Source: Doryteuthis pealeii
Taxonomy: Eukaryota > Mollusca > Cephalopoda > Myopsida > Loliginidae
DNA length: 64,000 nt
Assembly: GCA_023376005.1 (NCBI GenBank)
Contig: CM042152.1
Coordinates: 85,637,856 to 85,701,855 of the forward strand
Direction: 5' to 3'
Part shown: positions 1 to 10,777 of the stretch, in pieces
Position numbering within the stretch: position 1 is the stretch's first letter
Layout of the letters: the number at the start of each line of letters is the position of its first letter
Notes under the pieces: generated by a model
The model's input: the letters and a program-made list of their open reading frames with translations, nothing else
The model's database searches: none
Told to the model about the DNA's origin: nothing
Position numbers and translations under genes: made by a program

Positions 1-2060
1 GGGAGATTACTCTCAATTATGTAGCTATTGTTCAGATTACCAACAATTGTTCTTTTTCGTTTACAAAAGACTATAGTGTTAAGCAGAAAAATGAGTTTTA
101 CCTATTTTGCTTTAAAAAAAAATCCGGATTTTTATTTTATGGACACCAACAACTGTTTTAGACTGTGTGTCCTTGTTATTTTTTCTTCTGTATGAAATTT
201 ACACATATAGGCCCCCATAATTTTTTTCCATTTTCAATCACAAGTTGAAATGTGAAAACATCATTTATCCTTCTTTAACTCATTTTTTTTGGAATGCTTA
301 ATTATTTTTTTTTCTTATGGAAGGAACTAGAATGTCACCTGAAAGAAAGAGTTTTCAACTAGCAATAACTACACCTTAGAAAATCCTCATTGGCTCTATG
401 GTATCACAACTAAAAGTAAAGCTAAATGACAAATATGGATTTGTTTGTTCAGAAAATCATTAGAAACAATAATTCCACATTCTGTATGAAATATTTTGAT
501 TTAAATTTTGAATAAATCTTTGTTACTGACCAAACTTTGCACAGAAAACATTTTGAGCTCAGATCAAACCATAAAAACAAAAAATTACTTCCCAACTTCA
601 AGACAATAATGTGTTCATTTTATTCCAAACTTTGAGACAGTTATTATTTCCTTCATACATTTTTCTTTCTTCATACATTTTTTTTTTGATGTCTAGAAAA
701 TATTATGTACCTCCTACACTGCGAATGCAGTTTTCATTCCTACACAATTTTATAAAAATTGACAAATTTTAAACTACAAAATAAAGTATAATATTTAGTT
801 GTCAAAATATATACTTTTGTTTTTTGTTTATATCTTTTGTTTTTTCTCAAGATTTTCCCTAACGCCAACTAATCCATCACAAAAATCATTTAAGTCAAAT
901 CAGATTAAACCAATTGGTTCTGCCAAATTGTTCTTAATCATTATGAACCATGTCTATTGTGATGCAGACTTTTAGTCTTAAAGAAAATGATTTTAACTGA
1001 TGTGATTTTAATGATTTTGTAGAAGTTATCCTCCAGATATAGAAACAATGATACTCACCATCGCAGTGGGGTTCTAACTACCGTCAAGTTAGCAGACGAG
1101 AACAACAGGCAAGCTGTAACTTAATACAGTCTTTGCATTATGCCAGCAGCATGCAAGGACTGTATTAAGGACTTATATTGTAGTTGTATTTTATTTTAGC
1201 ATATCAGTTGTTCAGCTGTCAAAAATTGTCAGTTTTCTTTCCTTATTTTTAAAATGCTTAAAGATAACCTAAAATGATAACATTTTTTAAAATGATATTT
1301 TCTAGTTTTACTTTGCGATTCATTCATTTTTCTCATTTGTTTTTGGGAAAGTCAAAATCCTTGAAATTATTTTTTAAAAATTGTAAAAGTAATTTTACAG
1401 AGGAGAAGATTACCTTCCCTTTATAAATTGATCATATTAAAACAAAAATATTTCATGGAATTTAATCCTTTTTGATTATTTAAAAAAAATTCCAATTAGT
1501 TCAGTTTTTTTCTCTTTTTTTCTGAAAAAAAAAAGTTTTTGTACATGGATTTTTTAATAACTTTTTCTTGAAGAAATTTATTTGAACTTCTTCCAAAGTT
1601 TTTTGCTATAAAAAAAAAAAAAAAAAATGTTCTTGCCTCCGTTTTTGAAATAAGCTATTTTTATGAGCAAATTCATTCTCAAGGAAAAATTGCTGTCTTA
1701 TCTAATTTGTTCCTGTCAAATATTCAGAACTTTCCTTTATCTTCAAACAACAATCAACTTTGTAAAATTTGAATCAACAAGATGTCTTTTATGACAAATA
1801 ATTATCAAATTTTAGATAATATAAAATGGTGGTTAACTTTAATTTTGTAATTCACAATTAACTTTATTGATTAAAATGATATTTTTTACTTTCATATGTA
1901 TTTCGCCGTTGCTCACGGAATAAAATCTATTATTATCCCATGACTTTGTCGGAATATTTTATGTACACACATGTACCCATGCTGGAAGGTTACTTCAAGC
2001 CTTCCAACTTTAATATAAGAACTTTACATCGTATAGTGCCTTTCAAAGTCAAAAAGGGTC
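1..2060. other. AT-rich noncoding stretch
   Basis: No coding sequence, tRNA or recognisable transposon is visible apart from a short hairpin near 1.1 kb. The stretch consists of A/T-rich text with several homopolymer runs, including one A-run near 1,611-1,627. Confidence 0.6.
1120..1169. repeat. 19-bp near-perfect inverted repeat (hairpin)
   Basis: Arms at 1,120-1,138 and 1,151-1,169 are complementary at 18 of 19 positions, and the remaining position can form a G:U wobble in RNA. The loop is 12 nt (1,139-1,150). The pairing stops abruptly outside the arms, so the stem is short for a microRNA precursor. A small transposon end or a chance palindrome are alternatives. Confidence 0.75.
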
Positions 2061-2118
2061 ACATGACTGCTCAATGGGATGAGAGAGCTAGAGCGTGAGA
2101 TGCTCAATGGGCTAGTGT

Positions 2119-2230
2119 GATGAGCCTGAGAGGCTGAGCCCTGTGTGATGAGCCTGAGAGGCTGAGCCCTGTGTGATGAGCCTGAGAGGCTGAGCCCTGT
2201 GTGATGAGCCTGAGAGGCTGAGCCCTGTGT
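2119..2230. repeat. 28-bp tandem repeat, four units
   Basis: Four consecutive 28-bp units begin at 2,119, 2,147, 2,175 and 2,203, each starting GATGAGCCTGAGAGGCTGAG. Because 28 is not a multiple of three, the array changes reading frame from unit to unit on the plus strand and does not look like a protein repeat. It is followed at about 2,281 by CAG|GTGAGA, which resembles a splice donor, but no supporting exon is evident. Confidence 0.9.
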
Positions 2231-2989
2231 GATGGTTGGTGAGGATAAGAAGATGAAGCCTGCCATGGATGATGACCAGGTGAGAAAAAAAAGGATCTGA
2301 AAATGAAAATTTTAGGGTATATATATTTTCTGAAGGATTACAGAAGCATTGGTTGTGTTGGCATGTGATGCCTTCAATCCTTGGTTACATGGCCTGCTCA
2401 CCACTATGCTTGTGCAGTAAATATTTGGTGGCCTCTGTATAGCTCATTAATGTAGAATAAACCTCATACTCACCTCCATGGAAGGGCTGTTGCTGGTATC
2501 CAGTAGCCAGACAAAAAGAAAAGAGCACGTAACTGAATACACTCTGCACTAAATGTTTGAACATGGTCAGGTGTTTGGTTTGTAGGGTTGAAAGTGTCCA
2601 CTTTGGGACCAGCAGCCGGGATCCAGGAAATGAGCATAATCCAAATACACAAGTGGAATGGTCCAATCTACTATTTAAACAACCAGCCGTGCAGTGAAAA
2701 TGGGCAATACAGAAATGAAAGCTTTGATCAGAGAAACACAAAGTCTTGTTGATTGTTTGCATGACATTAAAAGAGCTAGCTCTGATAGAAGCCCTTAGTT
2801 AGAGACAGCAACATGGTATCCAGCTAGAATCTAGATGACAGAATGACCGGTCAAAGAAGGAAATGAAAACATGGTGACTAGAAGTAGAAAGAAAGAATGA
2901 AGAACAAACAAGTAAGTCTGTCTGTCTGTCTCTCTATTACATGAAGACTCTCTCTATCACTGTCGATGTATATACCCGAGGTACAATGT

Positions 2990-3140
2990 CAACTATAAAG
3001 TCCGTAAGACTTTGTAAGTAGTTCAAACGTTGGTCAACCGACTGCCCCTGGCCGCCTCCCGGCTCTTTATTTATGCCTATTCTTCAAAGGGCAGACCAGT
3101 CCACTCAGACAACACAGGGGGATATCACTCTACTTATACA
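2990..3140 (-). mobile_element. Possible LTR fragment of a Ty3/Gypsy-like element
   Basis: On the minus strand a GGGGG tract at 3,143-3,147, which could be a polypurine tract, is followed by TGTATAAGTAGAG starting at 3,140. A TG start just after such a tract is the usual layout of an LTR retrotransposon 3' end. An AATAAA-like motif and a GC-richer block follow at lower coordinates. I cannot find the other LTR end or a target-site duplication, so this is an inference from position beside the Gypsy-like remnants. Confidence 0.25.
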
Positions 3141-3149
3141 TGCCCCCGT

Positions 3150-3456
3150 GACCACAGATGAACCGATGTGGTCATCCTGGTTTGTATGCATCTGAGTATT
3201 CGTGTGATTGTCCACGCATTTGTGGGGACAAGGTTCTTGGTGCCCGTATCCTGCGACACGAGCATTGTCTCAATGGTGGGAGTTCGAATGGGTGTAGGCA
3301 CTCTCCTACATAACCTTCTGCTGCACTTGGGATGTCATCAACCTCCATTCCTTCATCGGGCTCGTGCTGCACGCCAGGCGATGTATATAACACTCGGAAC
3401 ATTCTCAGCTTGCAACACAGCTGGATGCTAATTCTTCCACAAATCTCTACAATCAA
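3150..3456 (-). pseudogene. Possible 3' tail of a Gypsy-like Pol reading frame
   Basis: A 94-residue minus-strand open frame ends close to the putative polypurine tract. It is acidic at first and then basic, with a segment LPPLRQCSCRRIRAPRTLSP that recalls the arginine/proline-rich end of many Ty3/Gypsy integrase-containing polyproteins. Base composition is clearly more GC-rich than the flanks. No catalytic domain is present, and reverse transcriptase and integrase cores are not visible between here and the protease-like remnant. Assignment is weak; an unrelated repeat is the main alternative. Confidence 0.3.
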
Positions 3457-3459
3457 CTG

Positions 3460-4771
3460 TTTTTATCTATAGTTGATAAAAAGGGTCATAGATAATGAGA
3501 GAAAACTTAGTGCCACTCACCCTATGACATTGCAGATATTAAAGTTTTGATTTTCACCTTTTGTATGCAAACCTCTATGCTATATTTATCACTAGTAGAT
3601 GAGCATAGTTTGAATCTATCGACTTTGGGGTTATGATTCCTTCACACTTCCTTTACGATATGTCCTGAGATGATTGTTTATTGAATTTTCTACCATTATC
3701 AATTAAGATAGATTCTTCAGTCCCAAATATATTATTCAGTGTTTGAAGATAGAGTTAAGGATAACAGAACTTTTCTTACTCGGTAGTTTAGCCCTGATAC
3801 TGTATCTAGTTTTGTGGGCAATTAGGTGTACTATTTTATTTTCATTCCATCGCAATGGTCTCATTAAAGTATAATTGTAATGCGAACCCAACAATGAGTC
3901 TAGGTTTAGTCTTTGTGTATTGTATGCATATTTTATGAGAATTAGGAAGTTCTTTCATAAATTCAACATCTTTTATTCCTGTATCATAAAGGCAGGAATT
4001 GTCTGTTTTGCAAATGATTTTATTCTAATAATGAATATCAATATCTATGTCAATAACAATGCCTACCATTGAAAGCTGATTCTGATTCAAGTCACAACAA
4101 AAGCAGCCTGGTATTCAAAGAAGAGGTTGTCGTGTTGCACCGTCTAATGCCGGTCTTTTGAAAAAGTGAGTTGGGCCCCAAAATCCAGCCCATTTTATGT
4201 CAGAATTCAGGCTCTCATGCTGATTATGCCGTACGTGTTTTTGCCCCGTGCAGAGCACAGACGATCTTATCTCTTCTGGGGGGGGGGGGAGATTCCCCCC
4301 CTACACTTCTCCCCCCAATTTCATTACATGTGTAGCTGCCATTGGGTGGCCTCTTATGTTTGCTGTTTCTTCAAGGTAGTCTCATTACAACCTGCTGACT
4401 TTGGTTGTCACTGTCACTCAAATAGTTACATTCATTATTGACTGAATAATTGTTTCATCACTCGTCACTAGCACGCCCATCTCATCATCACTCAAGGTGG
4501 TAGTCCCATTCTCCTCAGTTTCTTTTGACTTAGGACATGATATTCCGTAATCCTGTTTGGCTAATCTGGTCCTATTAGGCGCTTTACCTTCTGCCCATTT
4601 CCATGATGCAGTCCATTCAATTCATTGCTGATCAAATTACTCATGGAAATCAGCTTTCTTGATGACAAGGGCTGTAACAGTGTAAGCAGAAACCAGCTCA
4701 CAAGCAAATTGTATCTCTTCTGACTTCAAAATAGATACCCCGCCAAGATCTTTGATTCCATCTATTGTTAT
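3460..4771. other. No recognisable gene; G12/C7 hairpin at 4,278-4,301
   Basis: This stretch lies between the putative Pol tail and the satellite. It contains no convincing coding sequence. A run of 12 G, a 5-nt spacer and 7 C (4,278-4,301) can form a very GC-rich hairpin in an otherwise AT-rich setting. A 63-residue minus-strand frame running into the satellite was not recognised. Confidence 0.5.
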
Positions 4772-5750
4772 ATACATATGTATGTCATGAGTGCCACGTG
4801 GATTACATATGTATGTCATGAGTGCCACGTGGATTACATATGTATGTCATGAGTGCCACGTGGATTACATATGTATGTCATGAGTCATAATGTGTGGATT
4901 ACATATGTATGTCATGAGTGCACGTGGATTACATATGTATGTGTGGATTACATATGTATGTATGTCATGAGTGCCATGTGGATTACATATGTATGTATGT
5001 CATGAGTGCCATGTGGATTACATATGTATGTATGTCATGAGTGCCAGTGGATTACATATGTATGTCATGAGTGCCACGTGGATTACATATGTATGTCATG
5101 AGTGCCACGTGGATTACATATGTATGTCATGAGTGCCACGTGGATTACATATGTATGTCATGAGTGCCACGTGGATTACATATGTATGTATGTCATGAGT
5201 GCCACGTGGATTACATATGTTTATGTATGTGTCATGTGCCACGTGGATTACATATGTATGTATGTCATGAGTGCCACGTGGATTACATATGTATGTATGT
5301 CATGAGTGCCACGTGGATTACATATGTAATGTATGTCATGAGTGCCACGTGGATTACATATGTATGTATGTCATGAGTGCCACGTGGATTACATATGTAT
5401 GTATGTCATGAGTGCCACGTGGATTACATATGTATGTATGTCATGAGTGCCACGTGGATTACATATGTATGTAATGTCATGAGTGCCACGTGGATTACAT
5501 ATGTATGTATGTCATGAGTGCCACGTGGATTACATATTGTATGTATGTCATGAGTGCCACGTGGATTACATATGTATGTATGTCATGAGTGCCATGATGT
5601 ATGTCATGAGTGCCACATATGTATGTATGTCATGAGTGCCACGTGGATTACATATGTATGTATGTCATGAGTGCACGTGGATTACATATGTATGTATGTC
5701 ATGAGTGCCACGTGGATTACATATGTATGTATGTCATGAGTGCCCATATG
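4772..5750. repeat. ~1-kb satellite of 31-36-bp units with a CACGTG E-box
   Basis: About 28-30 head-to-tail units read TCATGAGTGCCACGTGGATT followed by ACATATG and a short run of TATG. Unit length varies mainly with the number of TATG steps. About 20 units keep the palindrome CACGTG; a few have CATGTG, lost bases or partial units. The start and end show more variants than the middle. Both CACGTG and CATATG fit the E-box pattern CANNTG. No cas-like gene or unique spacers are present, so it is a satellite and not a CRISPR array. It sits inside the region occupied by Gypsy-like remnants. Confidence 0.95.
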
Positions 5751-5759
5751 TTGTAGTCG

Positions 5760-6195
5760 GGTATGTTCCAGTACCAAAAGCAATGTATCTAGTAGTCAGC
5801 CTTACTGACTACTGGACTTCAATAACAACAGATACATATGTAAAATATAAGACCCGTGTTTATTTTCTTCGGTGCGTGGTAGATGAGGGGCGCAGAGTTT
5901 CACAATGAAAATGCCGGTGGCTAGCCAAGAGCGCGGTGTTCACAATGAGTGTCCGAGGGGTGTTTTGTTGATGGGAGACGTGAAGTGTCCTTTCCTCTGC
6001 CGGGCCGGCGTCTGATCTGTTGGCTTGACCCTCTGGCTTTTTGTATTGACAACACGCCTACACATTTTTATCTTTTTGATCTGATAACGGACCTTTGTTA
6101 TATATCTCTTTATCTTCACCCTGCTTCCTTGACCGGAAACTATCTGTTCCGCTTTCTCTTTCTTTTTAAATATATATTTTTATCTTTCTCTTTGT
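5760..6195. other. GC-richer unassigned segment
   Basis: Between the satellite and the Gypsy-like protease remnant is a block richer in CpG than its surroundings, with repeated CCGGAA motifs near 6,133 and 6,202. It carries a 103-residue plus-strand frame whose hydrophobic, phenylalanine-rich text resembles no family I know. It may be a fragment of another transposon inserted in the Gypsy element. Confidence 0.35.
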
Positions 6196-6198
6196 CCC

Positions 6199-6500
6199 TC
6201 AGCCGGAAGTTCCATCTTCCGGGCAAGGACAATACAACACTATCCCAATCAAGAGGTTGAATCCAAGTGGGACCTCCATCATTATCAGGACCTTAATCAT
6301 AACTGGCTTTTGACTTCCCATCCGGAGACTGACCGACCTGATTCTGCATGTCTGCATCCAGCCGCTGAATGTAGTCACATCCACGTTTCATTTCTTCCAC
6401 GTTTGGTATACTTTTTGTTTGCTATGGTACGATTGCACCCAAAGTCGACCATCGCAATGCAACAATTTCCCACACACATTGATTTTTACATTCTGTAGCC
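6199..6500 (-). pseudogene. Decayed Gypsy-like aspartic protease region
   Basis: The minus-strand frame downstream of the Gag zinc-knuckle region reads VKINVCGK, then a damaged stretch where the active-site D-T/S-G triad of a retropepsin would be expected, and later MIKVLIMMEVPLGFNLLIGI. The ending resembles the usual hydrophobic LGFDxLLG segment near the C-terminus of Ty3/Gypsy proteases. No intact D-T/S-G triad is present and the frame is broken, so it would not be active. The assignment rests on gene order (Gag, zinc knuckle, protease) and this ending. Confidence 0.5.
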
Positions 6501-6506
6501 CTGGGT

Positions 6507-7450
6507 TCATATCTTGTTTGGGGAAGAAGCTGGTGCATAGCTGTTGTCCTCTGATTCTTTATGTGGACAGTCCCTAAACTGGGAGCAGTACGGACCATGC
6601 TTTTTAAGTTTAGGGTCTCGATCTTTAAGTTTGTTGCGTCGATTGAGACAATCTCTGGCTAGATGGTTAAGCCCTTTGCATTCGTAGCCTCTCCCCCTGG
6701 CAGTTTTTAATTGGCAATCTTTACTTTGTGTCAGTTCCACAGCATTAATGCTGGCTTTAGTTGGTTGTCTTTCACTTGAGAGTTAGAAGCCGGGAAATAT
6801 CCATCCCTTTCATTCAGGAAGATACACACAGGTGCCGCCAAACATGGTCGGGCAACTCATGAACAAAGGCAGCTTTAAGGCCTCATTTGGTCATACCATT
6901 AAACAGCATAGAAAGCTTCTGCAGTTCCACCAGGTAGACCTCAATGGTTTCATTCAGGTGCAGGTGATGTTCCACCAGGTAGACATCAATGGTTTCATTC
7001 AGGTGCGGCGATGTTCCACCAGGTAGACATCAATGGTTTCATTCAGGTGCGGGCGATGTTCCACCAGGTAGACATCAATGGTTTCATTCAGTGCAGGCGA
7101 CGTTCATCACAGGTGCAGGCGACGTACCAGGTAGACATCAATGGTTTCATTCAGGTGCAGGCGACGTACCACCAGGTAGACATCAATGGTTTCATTCAGG
7201 TGCAGGCGACGTACCACCAGGTAGACATCAATGGTTTCCATTCAGGTGCAGGCGACGTACCACAAATTGAGCATATGCCATACAGGAGTCCATGGCAAAT
7301 GCTGTTAAAAGTGTGTCACTAAGGCGTTGCTATTTTTGGCCCAATTTCAACTAAACTTTCAGAAATTGTTTGAACAATGCCTTGAAAGATTTTAATCTAT
7401 ACAAAGAAATCTGGCACAGACTGTTTTTTAGGTGAGGGGTCTGCCTCTCA
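6507..7450 (-). pseudogene. Decayed Ty3/Gypsy-like Gag with damaged zinc knuckle
   Basis: Read on the minus strand from high to low coordinates this is a Gag-like protein. First comes SDTLLTAFAMDSCMAYAQFV (about 7,320-7,265), then LHLNETIDVYLV (tandemly repeated), then VELQKLSMLFNGM and AFVHELPDHVWRHL, and finally a zinc-knuckle region YECKGLNHLARDC near 6,690-6,650. The knuckle should be C-x2-C-x4-H-x4-C; its first cysteine is glycine here (GGC instead of TGC). Stop codons and frameshifts break the frame and the 5' end is eroded. These motifs are typical of Ty3/Gypsy Gag in animals. The second copy of this locus repeats the upstream part at 12,556-12,990. Confidence 0.75.
6931..7263 (-). repeat. 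45-bp minisatellite made from a piece of gag
   Basis: About seven units share the plus-strand core CAGGTAGACATCAATGGTTT, with starts at roughly 6,931, 6,976, 7,020, 7,065, 7,128, 7,174 and 7,219. The well-formed units are 45 bp (15 codons), so on the minus strand the Gag frame is kept: NETIDVYLVVRRLHL repeats head to tail. The outermost unit continues into ordinary Gag sequence (VELQKLSMLF), which identifies the source of the repeat. Some inner units carry small indels. Confidence 0.9.
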
Positions 7451-9205
7451 TCTTTTATGTCTTACTGTCCACTGAGGGTTCATCTCACTTAGCATCAGTA
7501 AATGTAAATGGTTCTCTCCCTCCTTATATATATATACTTAGACTTTCTCTGTTATGGTCAGTGTCAAGTTGCTAAGAGAAAATCCATTTATATCTCGATG
7601 ATCAATTGGCCTAAAAATGACTTAGAAACCAATTAGAAAAGAAAGAAGTCTTCTTTATGCCATTTTCAGTGTAAACAAGTTATCATAAATAAATGATAAA
7701 AGCAAATAAAACCACTTTTAGATGTGAATAATTATCCTAAACTTTAATAAAAAGTGATTCTGCATTCTTTATTTTTGACAATAATAATTTTATATAATAT
7801 AGGGATGTGCAAATTATTGCTGATTCTGAAAAAGGGTGATCCCAGGAAATTCTTCTAAAAATCATATAAAATAAACTAACAATCTGATTTTAATAAAACT
7901 TTTGGTATATGAAGTAATAAAATACGAACTTTTATTGTAAATAAATGTTTACTAAATTGAAAAGGCTAATAATTTTTTTCATTAGTTTTTGTTTTGCGCA
8001 TTGATCCCCCGTACAGAGATCTTAGTAATTTTTTTTGTACATAAATAAATTTTACATTTTTGGAAAGATAATTTAATGACGGAACATATGTAAAAAAGGA
8101 TAATTTGCTACTAAATCGGTTTTAGAAATAGGGCATCTTAAACATTGAAACTTAAATCTCGTAAATAAGAAAAAATATGTATCTTTTTCTTTTTTAAATT
8201 GTTAGATTATTTTCAAAAGAATTTTATATTAAAAGTTCCTATTGTCTACATTTTATTTTGTTTTTCAGGGATTTTTAAAAATTGATAAAATGTAAAATAA
8301 ATAATTTTGTTTAATGTACAGCAAAATCATATTTATTTAATCAAAGAAAATATTGTATAAAAAATATCTTGCTAAAAATAATGACATAATATATGTCGGT
8401 TTATATTTTATAAATTTTTGAAAATAATGTTTGAATTAAAAATTGTCATTTTTATTACGGATGGATCTAAGAGAAATAAAAACTCTGGGTTTTGGGGAAA
8501 ACTGTTGTTGATATTGTTTTCACTGGTGTGTTCTGGGTACATAAGTTAATAGGTTCAAATCCATGACGCTTGTATAATTATACTCTGTAAAACTTAAACA
8601 GTGTTTGAAGAAATTTATCATTTTATTTGGAAACAAATAATTCTCCCGTTTATATCCAGAAAGTAGATATTACCGTTCAGTTAAAATTCTATCATTAAAA
8701 TTTTATTATAAATAATTTCTAACATTCTAATTTTGATTTTCCCAACTCTCTTTTTCAATAATATTAAGAGTTAAATCGTGAGGCATCAAGGAAATGCTAA
8801 ATTAGTAATTTGTTTTTGCTTCAGAAAAGAAATTATTATACGTATAATCCTCCATACTAAGAAATAGTGCACACATCAAGATGCGATAACTGTCAACAAA
8901 GATTAAGAATTTATGTGAATTTACGGGAATTTACTTTTAAATGCAAAAATTTAGGTTTTATGTAAGAGAAATTTCTTTTTTATAACACATAAACTTGGAA
9001 TTGTTCTTTATATTAAACGTAAAAGAAAACATTAAAAAGTTAATTTTCCATTTTTTATTGACGTTTTAAAATATTTTTAACAATTATGCGGACATTTTGA
9101 AAGCTTGTGGTTTGTCTGCGGTTTGCACATGCCTAATATAATACTGTTAGTAAATTTAAATGAACCCATAAAAATAATGCAGATTGAATTTTTAAGCCAA
9201 TGAAA
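7451..9205. other. AT-rich noncoding stretch inside the duplicated segment
   Basis: No gene is visible. The same sequence recurs at about 13,040-14,780. One conspicuous difference is an 8-bp length change near 8,370 versus 13,960. A 62-residue plus-strand frame is present in copy 2, and this locus carries differences that break it in copy 1, which argues against coding. Confidence 0.6.
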
Positions 9206-9500
9206 AAAATATATATTTACCGACTCCTCCACATGAGCAGGATGTGACACAAGGTCAATTTCTTAAGTGGAGTTTAACTCTGAATTCAGAGTTTTCCTTC
9301 TCCTAGACCTGGTTACCTAGACAAAGTTAAAGAGTCCTGTCTACCCTACTATTTACCCATAGCTGGAGGGAGAGTAGTTGAATGCATACCTTTTCCAAGA
9401 GTATTAGCGATACATAAAAAGCAAACACCATCGTCCAGGATTTGAACTCTGGTTGACGAGTCCATTTCCTGACTCTAACCATTACACTAATCGCCTCTAC
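9206..9500 (-). mobile_element. SINE family A copy (tRNA-derived)
   Basis: On the minus strand the head contains an A-box-like TAGTGTAATGGTTAGAG and a B-box-like GAGTTCAAATCCTGG. It is followed by a body with CTTGGAAAAGGTATG and CCAGGTCTAGGAGAAGG, and a 3' end CCTGCTCATGTGGAGGAG ending in a TA-rich tail. At least six other copies occur in the window. The promoter boxes point to RNA polymerase III transcription and retrotransposition by a LINE. Confidence 0.85.
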
Positions 9501-9525
9501 TATTTACTAAGCTTAGTTTAGATCT

Positions 9526-10150
9526 GGCATAAGACCAGAAACATGGGCACCCAGTGAGAATCGAACTCACTAACAATGGTCTGCAAATCTAGCTTGCTAA
9601 CCATTACACTATTGAAGTCAGTAAGTCTACTGTTGGTTTGAATAACAGCAACTAACTAAGTACAACTTAAGCAGTGTCCAAGACAGTTGGTATATATAGA
9701 AATCAAGAATGGCCCATTCATGAATTTGGGTGATTTGGGCTATTCCACTTGATTTGAATGACATTGTGGAGTCTTATATATATCCTGTCATTCTGCAGTA
9801 GACTTTGTGACTATTCGGGTTTGTATTTAAGTTACAACCGTTTGTTGCCTTGTCTTCCCAGTTCGACGGTAATTGGAACTTTAATTATTCTTCATACACC
9901 ACATGAGGAGCCAATGAAAAATATAAGTTGTCAATTTTGAAAACCCCTGGAATGTCTGGAACATTTTTTAGGCAAAAAAGCATGAAAAAAAAACCCAACT
10001 TTTGGCATAAGACCAGAAACATGGACACCCAGTGAGAATCGAACTCACTAACAATAGTCTGCAAATCTAGCTTTCTAACCATTACACCACATGAAGTGCC
10101 AATGAAAAATATAAGTTGTCAATTTGTCATGAAAGAAAAACCAACTCTTG
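9526..10150 (-). mobile_element. Two tandem tRNA-Cys-like SINE units, the first split by an LTR
   Basis: Two units begin at 9,526 and 10,004 with the same plus-strand text GGCATAAGACCAGAAACATG. On the minus strand each has GTGTAATGGTTAG (A-box-like), GATTTGCAGACC with an anticodon-position GCA, and GAGTTCGATTCTCAC (B-box-like). A paired acceptor stem is missing, so they are SINEs or tRNA relics, not tRNA genes. The first unit is interrupted by a solo LTR at 9,610-9,894, and its downstream part resumes at 9,895. Copy 2 of the locus shows the same arrangement at 15,101-15,722. Confidence 0.75.
9610..9894 (+). mobile_element. Solo LTR, family 1, with TSD TACAC
   Basis: The element begins TATTGAAGTCAG and ends ATTATTCTTCA. 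It is flanked by TACAC at 9,605-9,609 and 9,895-9,899, a 5-bp target-site duplication as made by LTR retrotransposon integrases. A TATA-like run (CTTATATATATCC) lies near 9,773. Shared internal blocks with other family-1 copies include GGTGATTTGGG and CCAGTTCGACGG. No internal coding region is attached, hence 'solo'. Confidence 0.85.
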
Positions 10151-10289
10151 AGTATCTTATATAATTCTTCTCCATAGAAGACAAATTACTATCCCACCAC
10201 TCTGTATCTCTCGCATCCATGTCATTTGCATAATGAAATTAAATCCACTATGAATTCTTCAAGACATTCTGGTTAAGAGGCTTTGGCCT

Positions 10290-10470
10290 GTAGACCTTAA
10301 ATTTAGAGAAAATTAACTGTATGTTCCCAAGGAGCCTTCCCCCAGGCAACACTTGCCCCTCAATTTAAAGGGATTGGGTTTGTTGTCCATTGCTTGAAGC
10401 ACCCCAAAAGAGGAATGCTGATGGGAACCACATAGTTTTTGCGGTAGTCATCACATAAGCTTCAGTCTGT
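10290..10470 (+). repeat. Dispersed repeat family C
   Basis: Blocks such as CCCCAGGCAACACTTGCCCC and GAGGAATGCTGATGGG match a more GC-rich copy on the minus strand at 23,606-23,840, and recur in the duplicated locus near 15,850-16,030. The family is not identified. The copy here has lost the open reading frame visible in the 23.6-kb copy. Confidence 0.6.
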
Positions 10471-10777
10471 GTATGGCTCTGCTCATTAAGAAATACCTTG
10501 TGTTGCATTCTAGTCAGGTAAATAGAAACACTTCAAGACATTATAGAACTAAAAAAAACAAAAAACAACATTCACTTTGATTTAACAATCTCAAAAAAAA
10601 AACATTCTAGAAATTGAATATTAGTACATTCTATTCTAGCACATATTCAAAGAACATGTAAATTTAACAATGCTCTTTTACATTTTACCAGTTTTAAATC
10701 TAACAAAAATATTTTTCTTGTATTTATTATATATAAACTTTTTTTTTGACTAGAAAAGGTCTGGTTTAGCTTCACAA

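Noticed and set aside
2203..2290. Exon ending at CAG|GTGAGA
   Set aside because: Only about 16 codons are open (MVGEDKKMKPAMDDDQ) after the tandem repeat, with no acceptor or family match.
5102..5376. Repeated-peptide ORFs over the E-box satellite
   Set aside because: They arise from the satellite itself; unit lengths vary and change the frame.
4772..5750. Array that at first looks like CRISPR repeats
   Set aside because: There are no unique spacers; the whole unit is repeated, with only the TATG count varying, and the sequence is from an animal genome.
9540..9609. tRNA-Cys gene on the minus strand
   Set aside because: A- and B-box-like motifs and a GCA anticodon position exist, but the acceptor stem does not pair and the sequence recurs as a dispersed and tandem SINE unit.
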